Of a stretch of DNA of 64,000 nucleotides, positions 26,559 through 35,511 are shown piece after piece. This DNA is from Agromyces italicus DSM 16388. GTDB taxonomy: Bacteria > Actinomycetota > Actinomycetes > Actinomycetales > Microbacteriaceae. How positions within the stretch are numbered: position 1 is the first letter of the stretch; each line of letters starts with the position of its first letter. The DNA lies in assembly GCF_000421545.1 (NCBI RefSeq), contig NZ_ATXF01000011.1, positions 112,592 through 176,591 of the forward strand. The letters run 5' to 3'. Below the pieces are notes generated by a model, which worked only from the letters and a program-made list of their open reading frames with translations, did no database searches and was not told the origin of the DNA. The translations under genes were made by a program, and so were the position numbers.

Positions 26559-27728
26559 GTGGCGGGGCCACGCACGGTCGATCCCATCGCCGGCTCCATC
26601 CGCACCGTGCTCGGCCCCGTCGCTCCCTCCGCGCTCGGGGCGACGGTCGCAGGCGAGCATCTCGTCTCGAACTTCGCCACCCCCGACGACACCGACGCCG
26701 GCTGGGCGCGCATCGGGCGCGACCGGCCGCGCGCGGCGACCGAGGTTCGTTTCGCTCGTCTGCCCGTGTCGATCGACACGCTCGGACGCCTCGCGATGGG
26801 TGCGTACAACGACGACGACCTGCGGCTCGACGAGGTCACGGCGCTCGCCGGGGCGCAGACGTTCGCCGCGAACGGCGGCGGCACGATCGTCGAACTCACC
26901 GCGTTCGGGTGCTCGCCCGACCCGAGCGCGCTCGCCCGCGTCGCTCGGCACGCCGGCGTGCACATCGTCCGCGCTGCCGGATGGCACGAGGCGGCGTGGT
27001 CGCCGGAGCTCGCGGGCGCCTCCGCCGATGACCTCTCCACTCGGATCGTCGCCGAGATCGACGACGATCCGCACCCGGCCGGCGTGGTCGTGGTCGGCCC
27101 GTTCCGGGCGGCGGATGCCTCGAGCCGGGCGCTGCTCGAGGCCGCGGGTCGCGCGGCCATCACGACCGGTGCGCCGCTCGTGCTGCGGATCGACGAAGCC
27201 GATGCGACGCTCGGCCTCCGCCGCTCCGCGGCGGCGCGCTCGGGCATCGCCCCGCACCGCGCGGGCTCGGGAACCCTCGCACCCGCCGAGCGCATCGCCG
27301 CGGCGCACGCCGCGCTCGATCGTCTCCTCGCCGCCGGCATCGCCGGCGAGCGCATCGCACTGGCCGACGCCTCGTGCCTGCTCGCACGGCCTGGCGAACT
27401 CGACGCGGCACTCGACCGTGGCGTGCAGCTGCTCTTCGACGGCCTCGGCCGCATCCCCACCGCGCGCACCGAGGTCGCCGATCACGACGTCGCGCTCGCC
27501 GTGCTCTCCCTCGCCGAACGCGGTGTCTCCGACCGGGTGCTGCTCGGCAGCGGTATCGCCCAGAAGCACCGCCTCGCGGCGTTCGGCGGCAACGGCTACG
27601 AATTCGTGCCCGCCCGGTTCGCGCCCTACCTCGGCATGCTCGGCGCCGATGCCGAACTGCTCGACGCCGTCACCGAGCGCAACGCAGCCCGATTCCTCGC
27701 ATTCTCCGAAGTGGAGCCCATCGCATGA
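26559..27728 (+). CDS. Phosphotriesterase-family protein without metal ligands (predicted pseudoenzyme)
   Basis: 389 aa from a GTG 2 bp after the methyltransferase stop. It aligns along its length with the next protein (GPVAPSALGAT versus GPVPPESLGPT; ELTAFGCSPDPSALARVARHAG versus EVTSLGIGRDARALERLSRASG; FGGNGYEFV versus YGGHGYTYV). The metal positions are lost: HxH is GEH, the bridging Glu block is VVVVGPFRA, His of FHQGG is Arg (LRIDE), FGHTGG is ALADAS, and the final Asp is Gly (LLGSGIAQ). It is unlikely to hydrolyse by the usual mechanism and may be a partner subunit. ATGA overlaps the next gene. Confidence 0.85.
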   Translation: MAGPRTVDPIAGSIRTVLGPVAPSALGATVAGEHLVSNFATPDDTDAGWARIGRDRPRAATEVRFARLPVSIDTLGRLAMGAYNDDDLRLDEVTALAGAQTFAANGGGTIVELTAFGCSPDPSALARVARHAGVHIVRAAGWHEAAWSPELAGASADDLSTRIVAEIDDDPHPAGVVVVGPFRAADASSRALLEAAGRAAITTGAPLVLRIDEADATLGLRRSAAARSGIAPHRAGSGTLAPAERIAAAHAALDRLLAAGIAGERIALADASCLLARPGELDAALDRGVQLLFDGLGRIPTARTEVADHDVALAVLSLAERGVSDRVLLGSGIAQKHRLAAFGGNGYEFVPARFAPYLGMLGADAELLDAVTERNAARFLAFSEVEPIA

Positions 27729-28828
27729 GCCACTCCGAACTGCTCGCGAACCTGGGTGTCGCCGAGCTGAGCGCCATCCCGAATCTCGAGGGCCTCGTGC
27801 AGACCGTCACCGGGCCCGTCCCGCCCGAGTCGCTCGGCCCGACGCTCATGCACGAGCACGTCTTCGTCGACCTGCGCCGCCCCGAGCACAATCCGCGCCC
27901 CGGGTGGGGCACCCCCGAGTCGAAGGAGCCGCTCACCCTCGAGAACCTCGCGGCGGTGCGCAGCGGTCGCATCATCGAAGACAACGACGTGCTCGGCGAC
28001 TTCGATGAGATGCTCGCCGAGGTCGCCGAGTTCGCACACGCCGGCGGCCGCACGATGGTGGAGGTGACGAGCCTCGGTATCGGCCGCGACGCTCGGGCGC
28101 TCGAACGGCTGTCGCGGGCGAGCGGTCTCAACATCGTGATGGGCGGCGGCTGGTACGAGAAGAACTTCCACCCGGCCGACTTCGGCAGCCGCACGGTCGA
28201 CGAGCTCGCGGCCGAGATCGTGCGCGACGTCATCGACGGTGTCGACGGCACCGGCGTGCGCGCCGGCATCATCGGCGAGGTGGGCGTCGAAGGCAACCCG
28301 CTCTCCGACGACGAGCTGAAGAGCGTGCGCGCCACCGGACGTGCGGCCGCCCTCACCGGCGCGCCGATCACCTTCCACCAGGGCGGCTTCGGCGAGGAGA
28401 AGCTGCGGGTGCTCGATGTGCTCGAGGAGGAGGGGGTCGACCCGCGGAGTGTCGTCTTCGGGCACACCGGCGGCATCGGCGACGACCTCGCGTTCGCTCG
28501 GCGCCTGCTGTCTCGGGGAGTGTACGTGGAGGCCGACTTCCTCGGCACGACGGGCAGCCCGTGGGGCACCCTCTGGCCCTTCACCGACCGTACGACGGCG
28601 GCCTCGTTCGTCGCCCTCGCCGAGGACGGCTGGGCGGACCAGATGCTCGTCGGCACCGACGTCTGCCAGCGCATCCAGCTGAAGCGGTACGGCGGACACG
28701 GCTACACCTACGTCACCGAGCACTTCCTGCCGACGCTCGTCGAGCTCGGCATGCCCGACGAGGTCGTCTCGCGCATCATGGTCGACAACCCGGCACGGGC
28801 GCTGACGTTCCGGGCGCCGGTGGGCTGA
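27725..28828 (+). CDS. Phosphotriesterase-family lactonase/hydrolase
   Basis: 367 aa with an intact binuclear metal site: H43 and H45 (LMHEHVFVD), E185 in place of the carbamylated Lys (GEVGVEG), H218 (TFHQGG), H247 (FGHTGG) and D312 (VGTDVCQ). Members of this clade hydrolyse lactones more often than phosphotriesters. The substrate is not clear from sequence. It overlaps the degenerate paralogue by ATGA, so the two are made together. It converges with the tetR gene, with 33 bp between them. Confidence 0.9.
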   Translation: MSHSELLANLGVAELSAIPNLEGLVQTVTGPVPPESLGPTLMHEHVFVDLRRPEHNPRPGWGTPESKEPLTLENLAAVRSGRIIEDNDVLGDFDEMLAEVAEFAHAGGRTMVEVTSLGIGRDARALERLSRASGLNIVMGGGWYEKNFHPADFGSRTVDELAAEIVRDVIDGVDGTGVRAGIIGEVGVEGNPLSDDELKSVRATGRAAALTGAPITFHQGGFGEEKLRVLDVLEEEGVDPRSVVFGHTGGIGDDLAFARRLLSRGVYVEADFLGTTGSPWGTLWPFTDRTTAASFVALAEDGWADQMLVGTDVCQRIQLKRYGGHGYTYVTEHFLPTLVELGMPDEVVSRIMVDNPARALTFRAPVG

Positions 28829-28861
28829 ACCGCCACGCCGGTCACGCCACCGGGCGGCGCG

Positions 28862-29455
28862 CTACGGGCGCGTCAGCCGTTCGATGAACGTGTCGACGTG
28901 ACGATGCAGCAGTTCGGCGGTCGTCGTCTCGGGGGCGATGACCCGCATGATCGTCGCACCCGCGTTGACGAGCACGATCTCGTCGATGAGCTGTTCATCG
29001 GGGACCTCGGTGATGATCTCGCCGGCTTCGCGCCCCTCGCGCAGGTATTGTTCGAGTCCCTCGCGCCAGACCGTGAGGTGCTTGCGGTAGCTCGCGTGCA
29101 GTTCGTCGTTGAATGCGGCCCGTTCCCAGAACGACAGCAGCACCTTGCCCGCGGTCACGTCTTCGTCGTCGATCGGCATCGTGACGGTCATCATGGTGCG
29201 GAGCCCATCGAGACCGTGCTTGCCTGCCATCGCCTCGACGAGGATGTCGCCGAGCCGGTTCAGCGAGCGCTCGTAGGCGCCCTCGATGATCTCGTCCTTG
29301 CCGGGGAAGTAGTGCTTGAGCGCACCGTTCGCGAATCCGGCTTCGGCGGCGATCTCGCGCATCGTCGCCGCCTCGATGCCGCCCTTGACGATCAGGCCCC
29401 AGGTGACGTCGATGATCTCGCGTCGGCGCTGGTCGTGATCGATGACCTTCGGCAT
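28862..29455 (-). CDS. TetR-family repressor of the catabolic island (BetI-like)
   Basis: 197 aa. The N-terminal helix-turn-helix is TMREIAAEAGFANGALKHYFPGK (residues about 31-53), and the C-terminal half is all-helical and BetI-like (LLSFWERAAFNDELHASYRKHL). Start is the ATG at 29455 after GAGGAG. An upstream site, GTCAAC-CAGT-GTAGAG at 29508-29523, suggests autoregulation, and five closely similar sites lie upstream of catabolic genes in the same island. It is therefore the best candidate for the regulon repressor. The inducer is unknown, probably the substrate or an early intermediate. Confidence 0.9.
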   Translation of the reverse strand: MPKVIDHDQRRREIIDVTWGLIVKGGIEAATMREIAAEAGFANGALKHYFPGKDEIIEGAYERSLNRLGDILVEAMAGKHGLDGLRTMMTVTMPIDDEDVTAGKVLLSFWERAAFNDELHASYRKHLTVWREGLEQYLREGREAGEIITEVPDEQLIDEIVLVNAGATIMRVIAPETTTAELLHRHVDTFIERLTRP

Positions 29456-29507
29456 GCGGTGGCTCCTCAGCGCAGGGATCGCGCCGACGGGTCGACGGCG
29501 TACTCGT

Positions 29508-29523
29508 GTCAACCAGTGTAGAG
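29508..29523. promoter_or_regulatory. Operator Op5 upstream of tetR
   Basis: GTCAAC-CAGT-GTAGAG, 53 bp upstream of the tetR start, pointing to autoregulation. Confidence 0.72.
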
Positions 29524-29596
29524 GGACCCGCCGCCGAGGCCGGGGCTTCCAACGGTGTTTCGGATGCCTCGGCCGGCGCCGACCGCGGACCTGGGC

Positions 29597-31249
29597 TCAG
29601 CTGCGCACGTAGACCTGCCGTCCCGCGAACCAGGTCTCGACGACCCGGGTGCGGCTGAGCTCCTCGACCGGGTGCGCGAACGGGTCGCGGTCGAGTACCA
29701 CGAAGTCGGCCGACTTGCCCGCGAGGAGCGAACCCGTCTCGGTGTCGAGGCCCATGGCCTCGGCCGCGTTGATCGTGAACGCGGCGATCGCCTCGTCGAG
29801 CGTGATCGCCTGCTCGGGCCACAGTGTGCCCGGAACAGCTCCCGCAGGGTCTGCCCTCGTCACGAGCCCGTGGATGCCCTCCCAGGCGTTCGGCGAGGGG
29901 GAGACCGGCCAATCGGAACCGCCCGCGACCAGCGCACCCGCGTCGATCAGCGAGCGGTTCGGCTGCATCCGCGACGCGCGTTCAGGCGGCAGCACCTGGG
30001 CGATCGCCTGGGGGATTTCGCCGGGGAACCACACGAACGGCGACATGTCGGCGGCGACGCCGAGCTCCGCGAAGCGGGAGAGGTCGGACTCGGCGACGAA
30101 CTGGCCATGGGCGATCTGGTAGCGCGCCGAGGTCGACCCCTCGTCACGCAGGCGTTCGACGGTGTCGAGTACGAGCCGCACCGACGCGTCTCCGGTGCAG
30201 TGGATCTTCGCGGAGAGACCACGCTTCGCGGTGCGGCGGAGCCAGTCTTCGAGTTCGGCGGGTGAGAGCGCGGTCTCGCCATGGAAGTGCGCGCCGTGCG
30301 CCTCGTCGGGCAGGTACGGCTCGAGGAAGGCGCCGGTGCGGGCCGGCGGCACCCCGTCGAGGAAGATCTTGACGAAGTCGGGCCGGTGGTGCCGGGTGCG
30401 GAACTGTTCGCCCTGCCAGACGAGCCCCTCGCCGACGGGGTCGTAGCCGAAGATCTGATCGTTCACCGTGAGCGACGACACCACCCAGGCGTCGAGCTCG
30501 CCCGCCTCGTCGAGGGAGCGCAGGGCGCCCAAGATCTCGAGGGACACCGCCGCGTCTTGGAAGCAGGTGACGCCGTAGGAGTTCAGCAACTCGACCCCGC
30601 GCCTGGACGCGGCGCGGTGCTGCTCGGCCGAGAACGTGCTGGTCGCCGCCATCGCCTGTTCGACCGGGAGACCGGCGGACTCGAGCAGCACGCCCGTGGG
30701 GCGCCCGCTCGTCATGTCGAGCTCGATGACGCCGCCTTCACCCGGGTCGGAGTCGGCGGTGATCCCGGCGAGTTCGAGCGCGCGGGAGTTCACCCAGCGG
30801 TTGTGCCGCGAGTCCTCCATCAGCATGACCGGTCGGCCGCCGGCCGCCTCGTCGAGCCGGGCCAACGAGGCTTCCGTCGACAGCTGCGACCGCAGGGTGC
30901 TGCCCCATGCGCCGCCCGATACCCAGGCCCCGTCGGGCAGTCCGGCCGCGTACTCGCGCACGGCCCGGAGGATCTCGTCCAGGCTCGCGCCCACGGCGAT
31001 CGACAGCTCGAACAGCTCGGTGCGCCCTGCGAGCGCGTGGTGGTTGTGCACGTCGACGAGCCCCGGCATGACGAACGCCCCGTCGAGCTCGCGGACGACG
31101 GTGCCCTCGCCTGCGAACGCCCGCGCCGAGGCATCCGCGCCGACCGTCAGCAGCCGACCTTCGGCGATCGCGAGCGCCTCGGCCCACGGCGCCGTCGGGT
31201 CGCCGGTGTAGATGCGGCCGCCCGTCAGGACGAGGTCTGCCGCGGCCAT
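29597..31249 (-). CDS. YtcJ-like metal-dependent amidohydrolase 2
   Basis: 550 aa, the full length of YtcJ-type Amidohydrolase_3 proteins. The N-terminal beta-sandwich is ADLVLTGGRIYTGD; the metal motifs are DVHNHHALAG, AKIHCTGD and QIAHGQF, with the catalytic Asp in GGSDWPVSPSPN. The C-terminus is GSLLAGKSADFVVLDRDPF. It is cytosolic and hydrolyses an unknown C-N bond. Its start codon shares one base with the SnoaL-like stop (TGATG), so it is the third gene of the amine oxidase operon. Confidence 0.9.
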   Translation of the reverse strand: MAAADLVLTGGRIYTGDPTAPWAEALAIAEGRLLTVGADASARAFAGEGTVVRELDGAFVMPGLVDVHNHHALAGRTELFELSIAVGASLDEILRAVREYAAGLPDGAWVSGGAWGSTLRSQLSTEASLARLDEAAGGRPVMLMEDSRHNRWVNSRALELAGITADSDPGEGGVIELDMTSGRPTGVLLESAGLPVEQAMAATSTFSAEQHRAASRRGVELLNSYGVTCFQDAAVSLEILGALRSLDEAGELDAWVVSSLTVNDQIFGYDPVGEGLVWQGEQFRTRHHRPDFVKIFLDGVPPARTGAFLEPYLPDEAHGAHFHGETALSPAELEDWLRRTAKRGLSAKIHCTGDASVRLVLDTVERLRDEGSTSARYQIAHGQFVAESDLSRFAELGVAADMSPFVWFPGEIPQAIAQVLPPERASRMQPNRSLIDAGALVAGGSDWPVSPSPNAWEGIHGLVTRADPAGAVPGTLWPEQAITLDEAIAAFTINAAEAMGLDTETGSLLAGKSADFVVLDRDPFAHPVEELSRTRVVETWFAGRQVYVRS

Positions 31250-31611
31250 CAGCGCGCCCGCTCGAGGGTCGTGAACACCTTGCTGACGATCCGCCAGACG
31301 CCCTCGACCCTGACCAATCCGAGGTGATTGCGGAAGTCCGAGCCGAGATACGACCACTCGTCGAGCACGGCGGTCGCGATGTCGCCCGTGATCATGATGC
31401 CGTGAATCTCGTGGGCGTACTCCGGATCGGGGGGCGGGGCGGTCGCGACGACGTGCTCGGCGAACGAGCGCGCCGACTGGCTCACGAGCTCGGGACCGAG
31501 GTAGCCCCACATGACCGCATCGTCGTTGAAGGCGCGCATGACGACGGCGGGATCGTTCGTGCTGACGCCGGTGACGTAGAGCTCGACCGCAGCACGCACC
31601 TGTTCTTCCAT
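31249..31611 (-). CDS. SnoaL/NTF2-like protein
   Basis: 120 aa, the usual size of a SnoaL-like alpha+beta-barrel. It begins MEEQVRAAVELYVTGVSTNDPAVVMRAFND, typical of the family, and the C-terminal strand is VEGVWRIVSKVFTTL. Family members act as isomerases, cyclases or hydratases, or are non-catalytic. It lies between the copper amine oxidase (34 bp upstream) and amidohydrolase 2 (1-nt overlap), so it probably acts on a product of one of them. Confidence 0.82.
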   Translation of the reverse strand: MEEQVRAAVELYVTGVSTNDPAVVMRAFNDDAVMWGYLGPELVSQSARSFAEHVVATAPPPDPEYAHEIHGIMITGDIATAVLDEWSYLGSDFRNHLGLVRVEGVWRIVSKVFTTLERAR

Positions 31612-31645
31612 CTCCGTCTCCCGGTCTCTTCGTGGGTTCGGTCGG

Positions 31646-33736
31646 TCATGCACGGGCTCGTCCGCACCCGCAGGCCGGGCTGCCGCACCGGCAGGTCTCG
31701 CCTGCGCAGCACCCGCAACCGCCGCTCGTGCAGCATCCGCCGCGGGAGTCGGCGACGTCGCCGGCGGACGGCGGACAGTGGGCCGCGGCGCTCTCGGGGA
31801 GGTCCATCGCCGGATTCCGGTCGAGGAAGCCGTGCGGCTTGAACCAGAATCCCGAGTAGTCGACGGGCATGATCGGCCAGTCCTCGGTGCGCGGGATGTG
31901 CGTGGGGCCGAAGACATGCCAGAGCACGAGGTCCTCGCCGTCGATGGAGCGGTCGGCCGCCGTCCACTCGGGCAGTCCACCGCCCGAGTGGGCGTTCGGG
32001 GAGAAGCCGGCCGGGTAGAGCTGCTCGGGGTCGAACCGCGTGCCCCAGAGATGCTTCGTCGCGAACGTCGCGCGGGCGTGGACGCTCGAGCCCGGCTGCG
32101 CCGCGAGCAGGGCCTTGCCCTCGGGAATGAGACGGTAGCCCGTCGGCTGCCCGACGTGGTTCGTGCGGTGCGCCGAGCGCACCTCCCAGACTCGCGAGGT
32201 GAGACCGTTTGCGACGCGCTGCGACTGCTGCTCGGTCGCGAGCTTCGTGTCGGTCCAGGTGAAGGCGTTGCCGTAGGGGTTCTCCGGCCCCATCGGGATG
32301 CCCTGCATCTCGATCTCGTGCAGCGTGTTGTCTTCACCGTCGACGGCGGCGTCGATACGGGCGCAGAACAGGTGCTGGTGCACGGGCGTGAAGATGCCGG
32401 GCGCGATCTCGGGGGCGTGCGGGTTCCGGCTGCCGGGGATGCCGGCGCCCGCGAACACGATCCCGGTCGCCTTGGCCTCGACCTGGATCGAGCCGTCGAG
32501 GTAGAAGTACCAGAAGAAGCCGTAGTCGTAGTTGCCGATCGTCGCGAAGTAGCTGACGACGAGCCGGCGGCTTCGCCGCGTGTCGGCGTGGCCCTCGAGG
32601 TCGGTGTGCTTCCAGAGGATGCCGTAGTCCTCCTCGTGCATGCAGATCGCCTGGGGGATCTTCACGGGGTTGCCGTGGTCATCGGGCACGAAGGCGTCGA
32701 AGTAGTGGATGACGCCGAGGCAGTCGCACCCGAGCGTGAGCGAGTTCGCGTTCTTGCCGAGCAGGTACTCGCCGGCGTCGAAGTAGCTGATCCAGTACCG
32801 GCTCACGGAGGTGTCGCCGTACGGCACGACCATCTCGGGCACGCTCGCGCGATGGGCGACCGAACGGTCCTCGTCGCCGTCGCGGAAGGTGATCTGGTTC
32901 AGCACCAACCCCTCCTGCTGCGTGAATCCGACCCGGAACTTCCAGTTCTGCCATTCGACGAGGCCGCCGTCGACCGAGAAGCTCGGCCCCTCGGGCTGGG
33001 TGATCTCGATCGGCTTCAGCGAGGTGCGAGCGGGGCCCTGGGCGTCGAGACCGTAGTTGCCGTGCTGCATCGGCACCGGCACGTCGCCCTCGTCGTCGAT
33101 ACGGATGACCCGACGCTCGGTGAGGTCGACATGCACGACGAGCCCCTCGACGGGGTGCGCCCATGGGCTGTCGTGCTCGTCGAGGCGCAGATACGTGTGC
33201 GAGCGGACGATGCGCTTGCCCACCTCGTCGTCGCGCCCGAAGAAGCCGGGTGCGAGCGGCGAGCAGAACGCGAGGTCCATGTGCTCCTCGAGGCCGCGCC
33301 GGAGCATGGCCGCTCGCCACTCCGGTGAGGCCTTGACGATCGTGGCGGCGTCGTCGTACTCCTCGAAGAGGTACTGCGGCTGGCCGTAGGGGGCCTCGGA
33401 GTTCGGCAGCACGCGAAGGTCGTCGATCTCGCCGCGCGTGACGGCGACGATCGCTTCACTCGTGACACCCGTCGCACGGTCGAGCAGGGTCACCCGGATG
33501 CGGCGGTCGAGGGCGTCGCCATGGCGCCACGTCGCGAGGGCCGGCTTCGCGGGGTCGACCGGCAGCATGCGGGGGACGCGGGTCGATTCGGTGAGGTGCC
33601 CTGCATCGGCGAGGATACGCCGTGCCGCGGCGATCTCGTCGGACGTGAGCTGGTCGAGCGGGTGCTCGGCGGCGATCGGGGTGGTGACCCGGGCGCCGTG
33701 GGTGTGGGTGCGGTCTGGTTGGTGCTGGTGCGGCAT
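31646..33736 (-). CDS. Copper amine oxidase with Cys-rich C-terminal tail
   Basis: 696 aa primary-amine oxidase. It deaminates a primary amine to an aldehyde, NH3 and H2O2. The topaquinone precursor is Y403 (TIGNYDYG), the catalytic base D320 (YFDAGEYLLG), and the copper ligands H453, H455 (HQH) and H613 (GPTHIPR). N2/N3-type domains precede the catalytic beta-sandwich. No signal peptide is seen, so it is cytosolic. Two additions are odd: a His-rich start (MPHQHQPDRTHTHG) and a tail with ten Cys between residues 654 and 691. Start at 33736 follows GAGG. First gene of an operon with the SnoaL-like protein and amidohydrolase 2, divergent from an APC permease. Confidence 0.95.
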   Translation of the reverse strand: MPHQHQPDRTHTHGARVTTPIAAEHPLDQLTSDEIAAARRILADAGHLTESTRVPRMLPVDPAKPALATWRHGDALDRRIRVTLLDRATGVTSEAIVAVTRGEIDDLRVLPNSEAPYGQPQYLFEEYDDAATIVKASPEWRAAMLRRGLEEHMDLAFCSPLAPGFFGRDDEVGKRIVRSHTYLRLDEHDSPWAHPVEGLVVHVDLTERRVIRIDDEGDVPVPMQHGNYGLDAQGPARTSLKPIEITQPEGPSFSVDGGLVEWQNWKFRVGFTQQEGLVLNQITFRDGDEDRSVAHRASVPEMVVPYGDTSVSRYWISYFDAGEYLLGKNANSLTLGCDCLGVIHYFDAFVPDDHGNPVKIPQAICMHEEDYGILWKHTDLEGHADTRRSRRLVVSYFATIGNYDYGFFWYFYLDGSIQVEAKATGIVFAGAGIPGSRNPHAPEIAPGIFTPVHQHLFCARIDAAVDGEDNTLHEIEMQGIPMGPENPYGNAFTWTDTKLATEQQSQRVANGLTSRVWEVRSAHRTNHVGQPTGYRLIPEGKALLAAQPGSSVHARATFATKHLWGTRFDPEQLYPAGFSPNAHSGGGLPEWTAADRSIDGEDLVLWHVFGPTHIPRTEDWPIMPVDYSGFWFKPHGFLDRNPAMDLPESAAAHCPPSAGDVADSRGGCCTSGGCGCCAGETCRCGSPACGCGRARA

Positions 33737-33834
33737 CGGAACCTCGTCGTCGGTGGTGTGCCTCAAGTATCGGAAGCGAGCGGAACCACGTGTTGACTCG
33801 GAGAGCGGGCCGGTTGTCCGCGAGCGCCCATGTT

Positions 33835-33850
33835 GTCAACAAGTGTAGAC
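33835..33850. promoter_or_regulatory. Operator Op6 of the TetR-type regulon
   Basis: GTCAAC-AAGT-GTAGAC, extended as TTGTCAAC and GTAGACTAA exactly as at Op1. It lies between the divergent amine oxidase (99 bp) and APC permease (134 bp). A lone GTTGAC half-site is at 33792-33797. Confidence 0.75.
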
Positions 33851-33983
33851 TAAAGAAAGCTCCCCGGCTGCGTTCGATTCTGCGGTTCCGGTCAATCGCC
33901 GTGCGCCCGGGGCACATCGTCGCGCTCCCGGACGCGACAGGATGGCCGGGTTCCCACCCCGTCGAGGTTCGAAGGAGAACCGC

Positions 33984-35495
33984 ATGTCCGCCCAGCTCGA
34001 GCATCCGCCCGCCGAACGCATCGACTCCCGTCGCCGTCTCGGCGTCATCACCGTGGCGTTCCTCATCGTTGCCGCGTCGGCGCCGCTCACCGTGATCGCC
34101 GGTGGTGTCACCTCGACGTTCTCGGTGACGCACGTCGTCGGCGTCCCGGTCGGGTTCATCGTGCTCGCCGCGGTGCTCGCCGTCTTCGCCATCGGCTACG
34201 CCGCCATGAGCCGCTTCATCACGAACGCGGGCGCGTTCTACGCGTACGTCGCCCGTGGGCTCGGGCGCCCGACCGGTGTCGGCGCCTCGATCGTGGCGCT
34301 CGTCGCCTACAACATGATGCAGATCGGCATCTGGGGCATGTTCGGTTTCCAGGTGTCGACGTTCATCGGCGAGAAGACCGGCTCGGATGTCCCGTGGTGG
34401 GTCGGTGTGCTCTGCGGAATCGCGCTCGTCGGGTGGATGGGCGTCAATCGGGTCGACCTCTCCGCGAAGGTGCTCGGCGTGCTGGTCGCGCTCGAGTTCC
34501 TCGTCGTCATCGTCTTCGACGTGGTCGCGTTCGCGAACCCGGCCGAGGGATTCTCGACCGCCCCGGTCGAACCTTCGAGCCTGTTCGTGCCCGGCGTCGG
34601 CGCCGTCCTCGCCTTCGGCATCGCCGCGTTCATGGGTTTCGAGGGCGCCGCGATCTACGGCGAGGAGTCGAAGGACCCGAAGCGCACCATTCCCCGCGCC
34701 ACCTTCCTCGCCGTCGCCGTCATCGGGGTCTTCTACGCCATCTCGGCCTGGGCGCTCGCGCTCGCGATCGGCCCGGAGAAGATCGCCGACCCCGCAGGGA
34801 CCACCCCGGAGGAAGCGGGGCCGCCACTGTTCTTCGGTTTCGTCGCCGAGCACCTCGGCACCCTGTGGGTCGACCTCATGTCGGTCCTGTTCATCACCTC
34901 GCTCTTCGCCGCGCTCGTGAGCTTCCACAACGCGGTCGCACGGTACCTGTTCTCACTCGGCCGCGAGGGGGTGCTGCCGACCGGCCTCGCCGCGGTGCGC
35001 AGGCGCTCCGGTGCGCCGTGGGCCGGCTCGATCGTGCAGACCGCGATCGCCGTGGCGGTCGTCGCCGGGTTCGCGCTCGCCGAGGCCGGTTGGAACCCCG
35101 AGCAGGGGCCGTACCCGGTCATCACGCTCTTCACCTGGCTCACCAACGCCGGAGCATTCGGGTTGGTGCTGCTCATGGCCGTCGTGTCGTTCGCCGTCAT
35201 CGGATTCTTCCGCGCTGACCGCCGCGGCGTCGGCGTCGGGTCGCGACTCGTCGCTCCCGCCCTCGCCGGCGTCGGGCTCATCTCCGTCTTCGGGCTGATC
35301 CTCGCGAACTTCGACGTGCTGCTCGGTCAGGGGGAGTCGAACGCGACGACGTTCGTGCTGCCGGCGCTCGTCGTCGTTCCCGGCCTCCTCGGCGTCAGGT
35401 GGGCCTACCGCATCAGAGCCACGCGCCCCGACGTCTACCGTCGCATCGGGCACGGCACCGACGAGGGCGCCACGCTCGGCGCAAGCGACGGCTGA
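33984..35495 (+). CDS. APC-superfamily amino acid/amine permease
   Basis: 503 aa with about 12 hydrophobic helices. The first helix region (FLIVAASAPLTVIAGGV) and the broken helix near AFMGFEGAAIYGEES followed by RTIPRATF are diagnostic of amino acid-polyamine-organocation transporters. It likely imports an amine or amino acid that feeds the divergent amine oxidase. Start is the ATG at 33984 after GAAGGAG. It shares control region Op6 with the amine oxidase operon and is followed at 17 bp by a small membrane-protein gene. Confidence 0.92.
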   Translation: MSAQLEHPPAERIDSRRRLGVITVAFLIVAASAPLTVIAGGVTSTFSVTHVVGVPVGFIVLAAVLAVFAIGYAAMSRFITNAGAFYAYVARGLGRPTGVGASIVALVAYNMMQIGIWGMFGFQVSTFIGEKTGSDVPWWVGVLCGIALVGWMGVNRVDLSAKVLGVLVALEFLVVIVFDVVAFANPAEGFSTAPVEPSSLFVPGVGAVLAFGIAAFMGFEGAAIYGEESKDPKRTIPRATFLAVAVIGVFYAISAWALALAIGPEKIADPAGTTPEEAGPPLFFGFVAEHLGTLWVDLMSVLFITSLFAALVSFHNAVARYLFSLGREGVLPTGLAAVRRRSGAPWAGSIVQTAIAVAVVAGFALAEAGWNPEQGPYPVITLFTWLTNAGAFGLVLLMAVVSFAVIGFFRADRRGVGVGSRLVAPALAGVGLISVFGLILANFDVLLGQGESNATTFVLPALVVVPGLLGVRWAYRIRATRPDVYRRIGHGTDEGATLGASDG

Positions 35496-35511
35496 GCTGA
35501 CGGATCCGACG

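Noticed and set aside
33788..33797. A second full TetR site beside Op6
   Set aside because: Only one arm (GTTGAC) is present; the opposite arm does not match at a 4-bp spacing.
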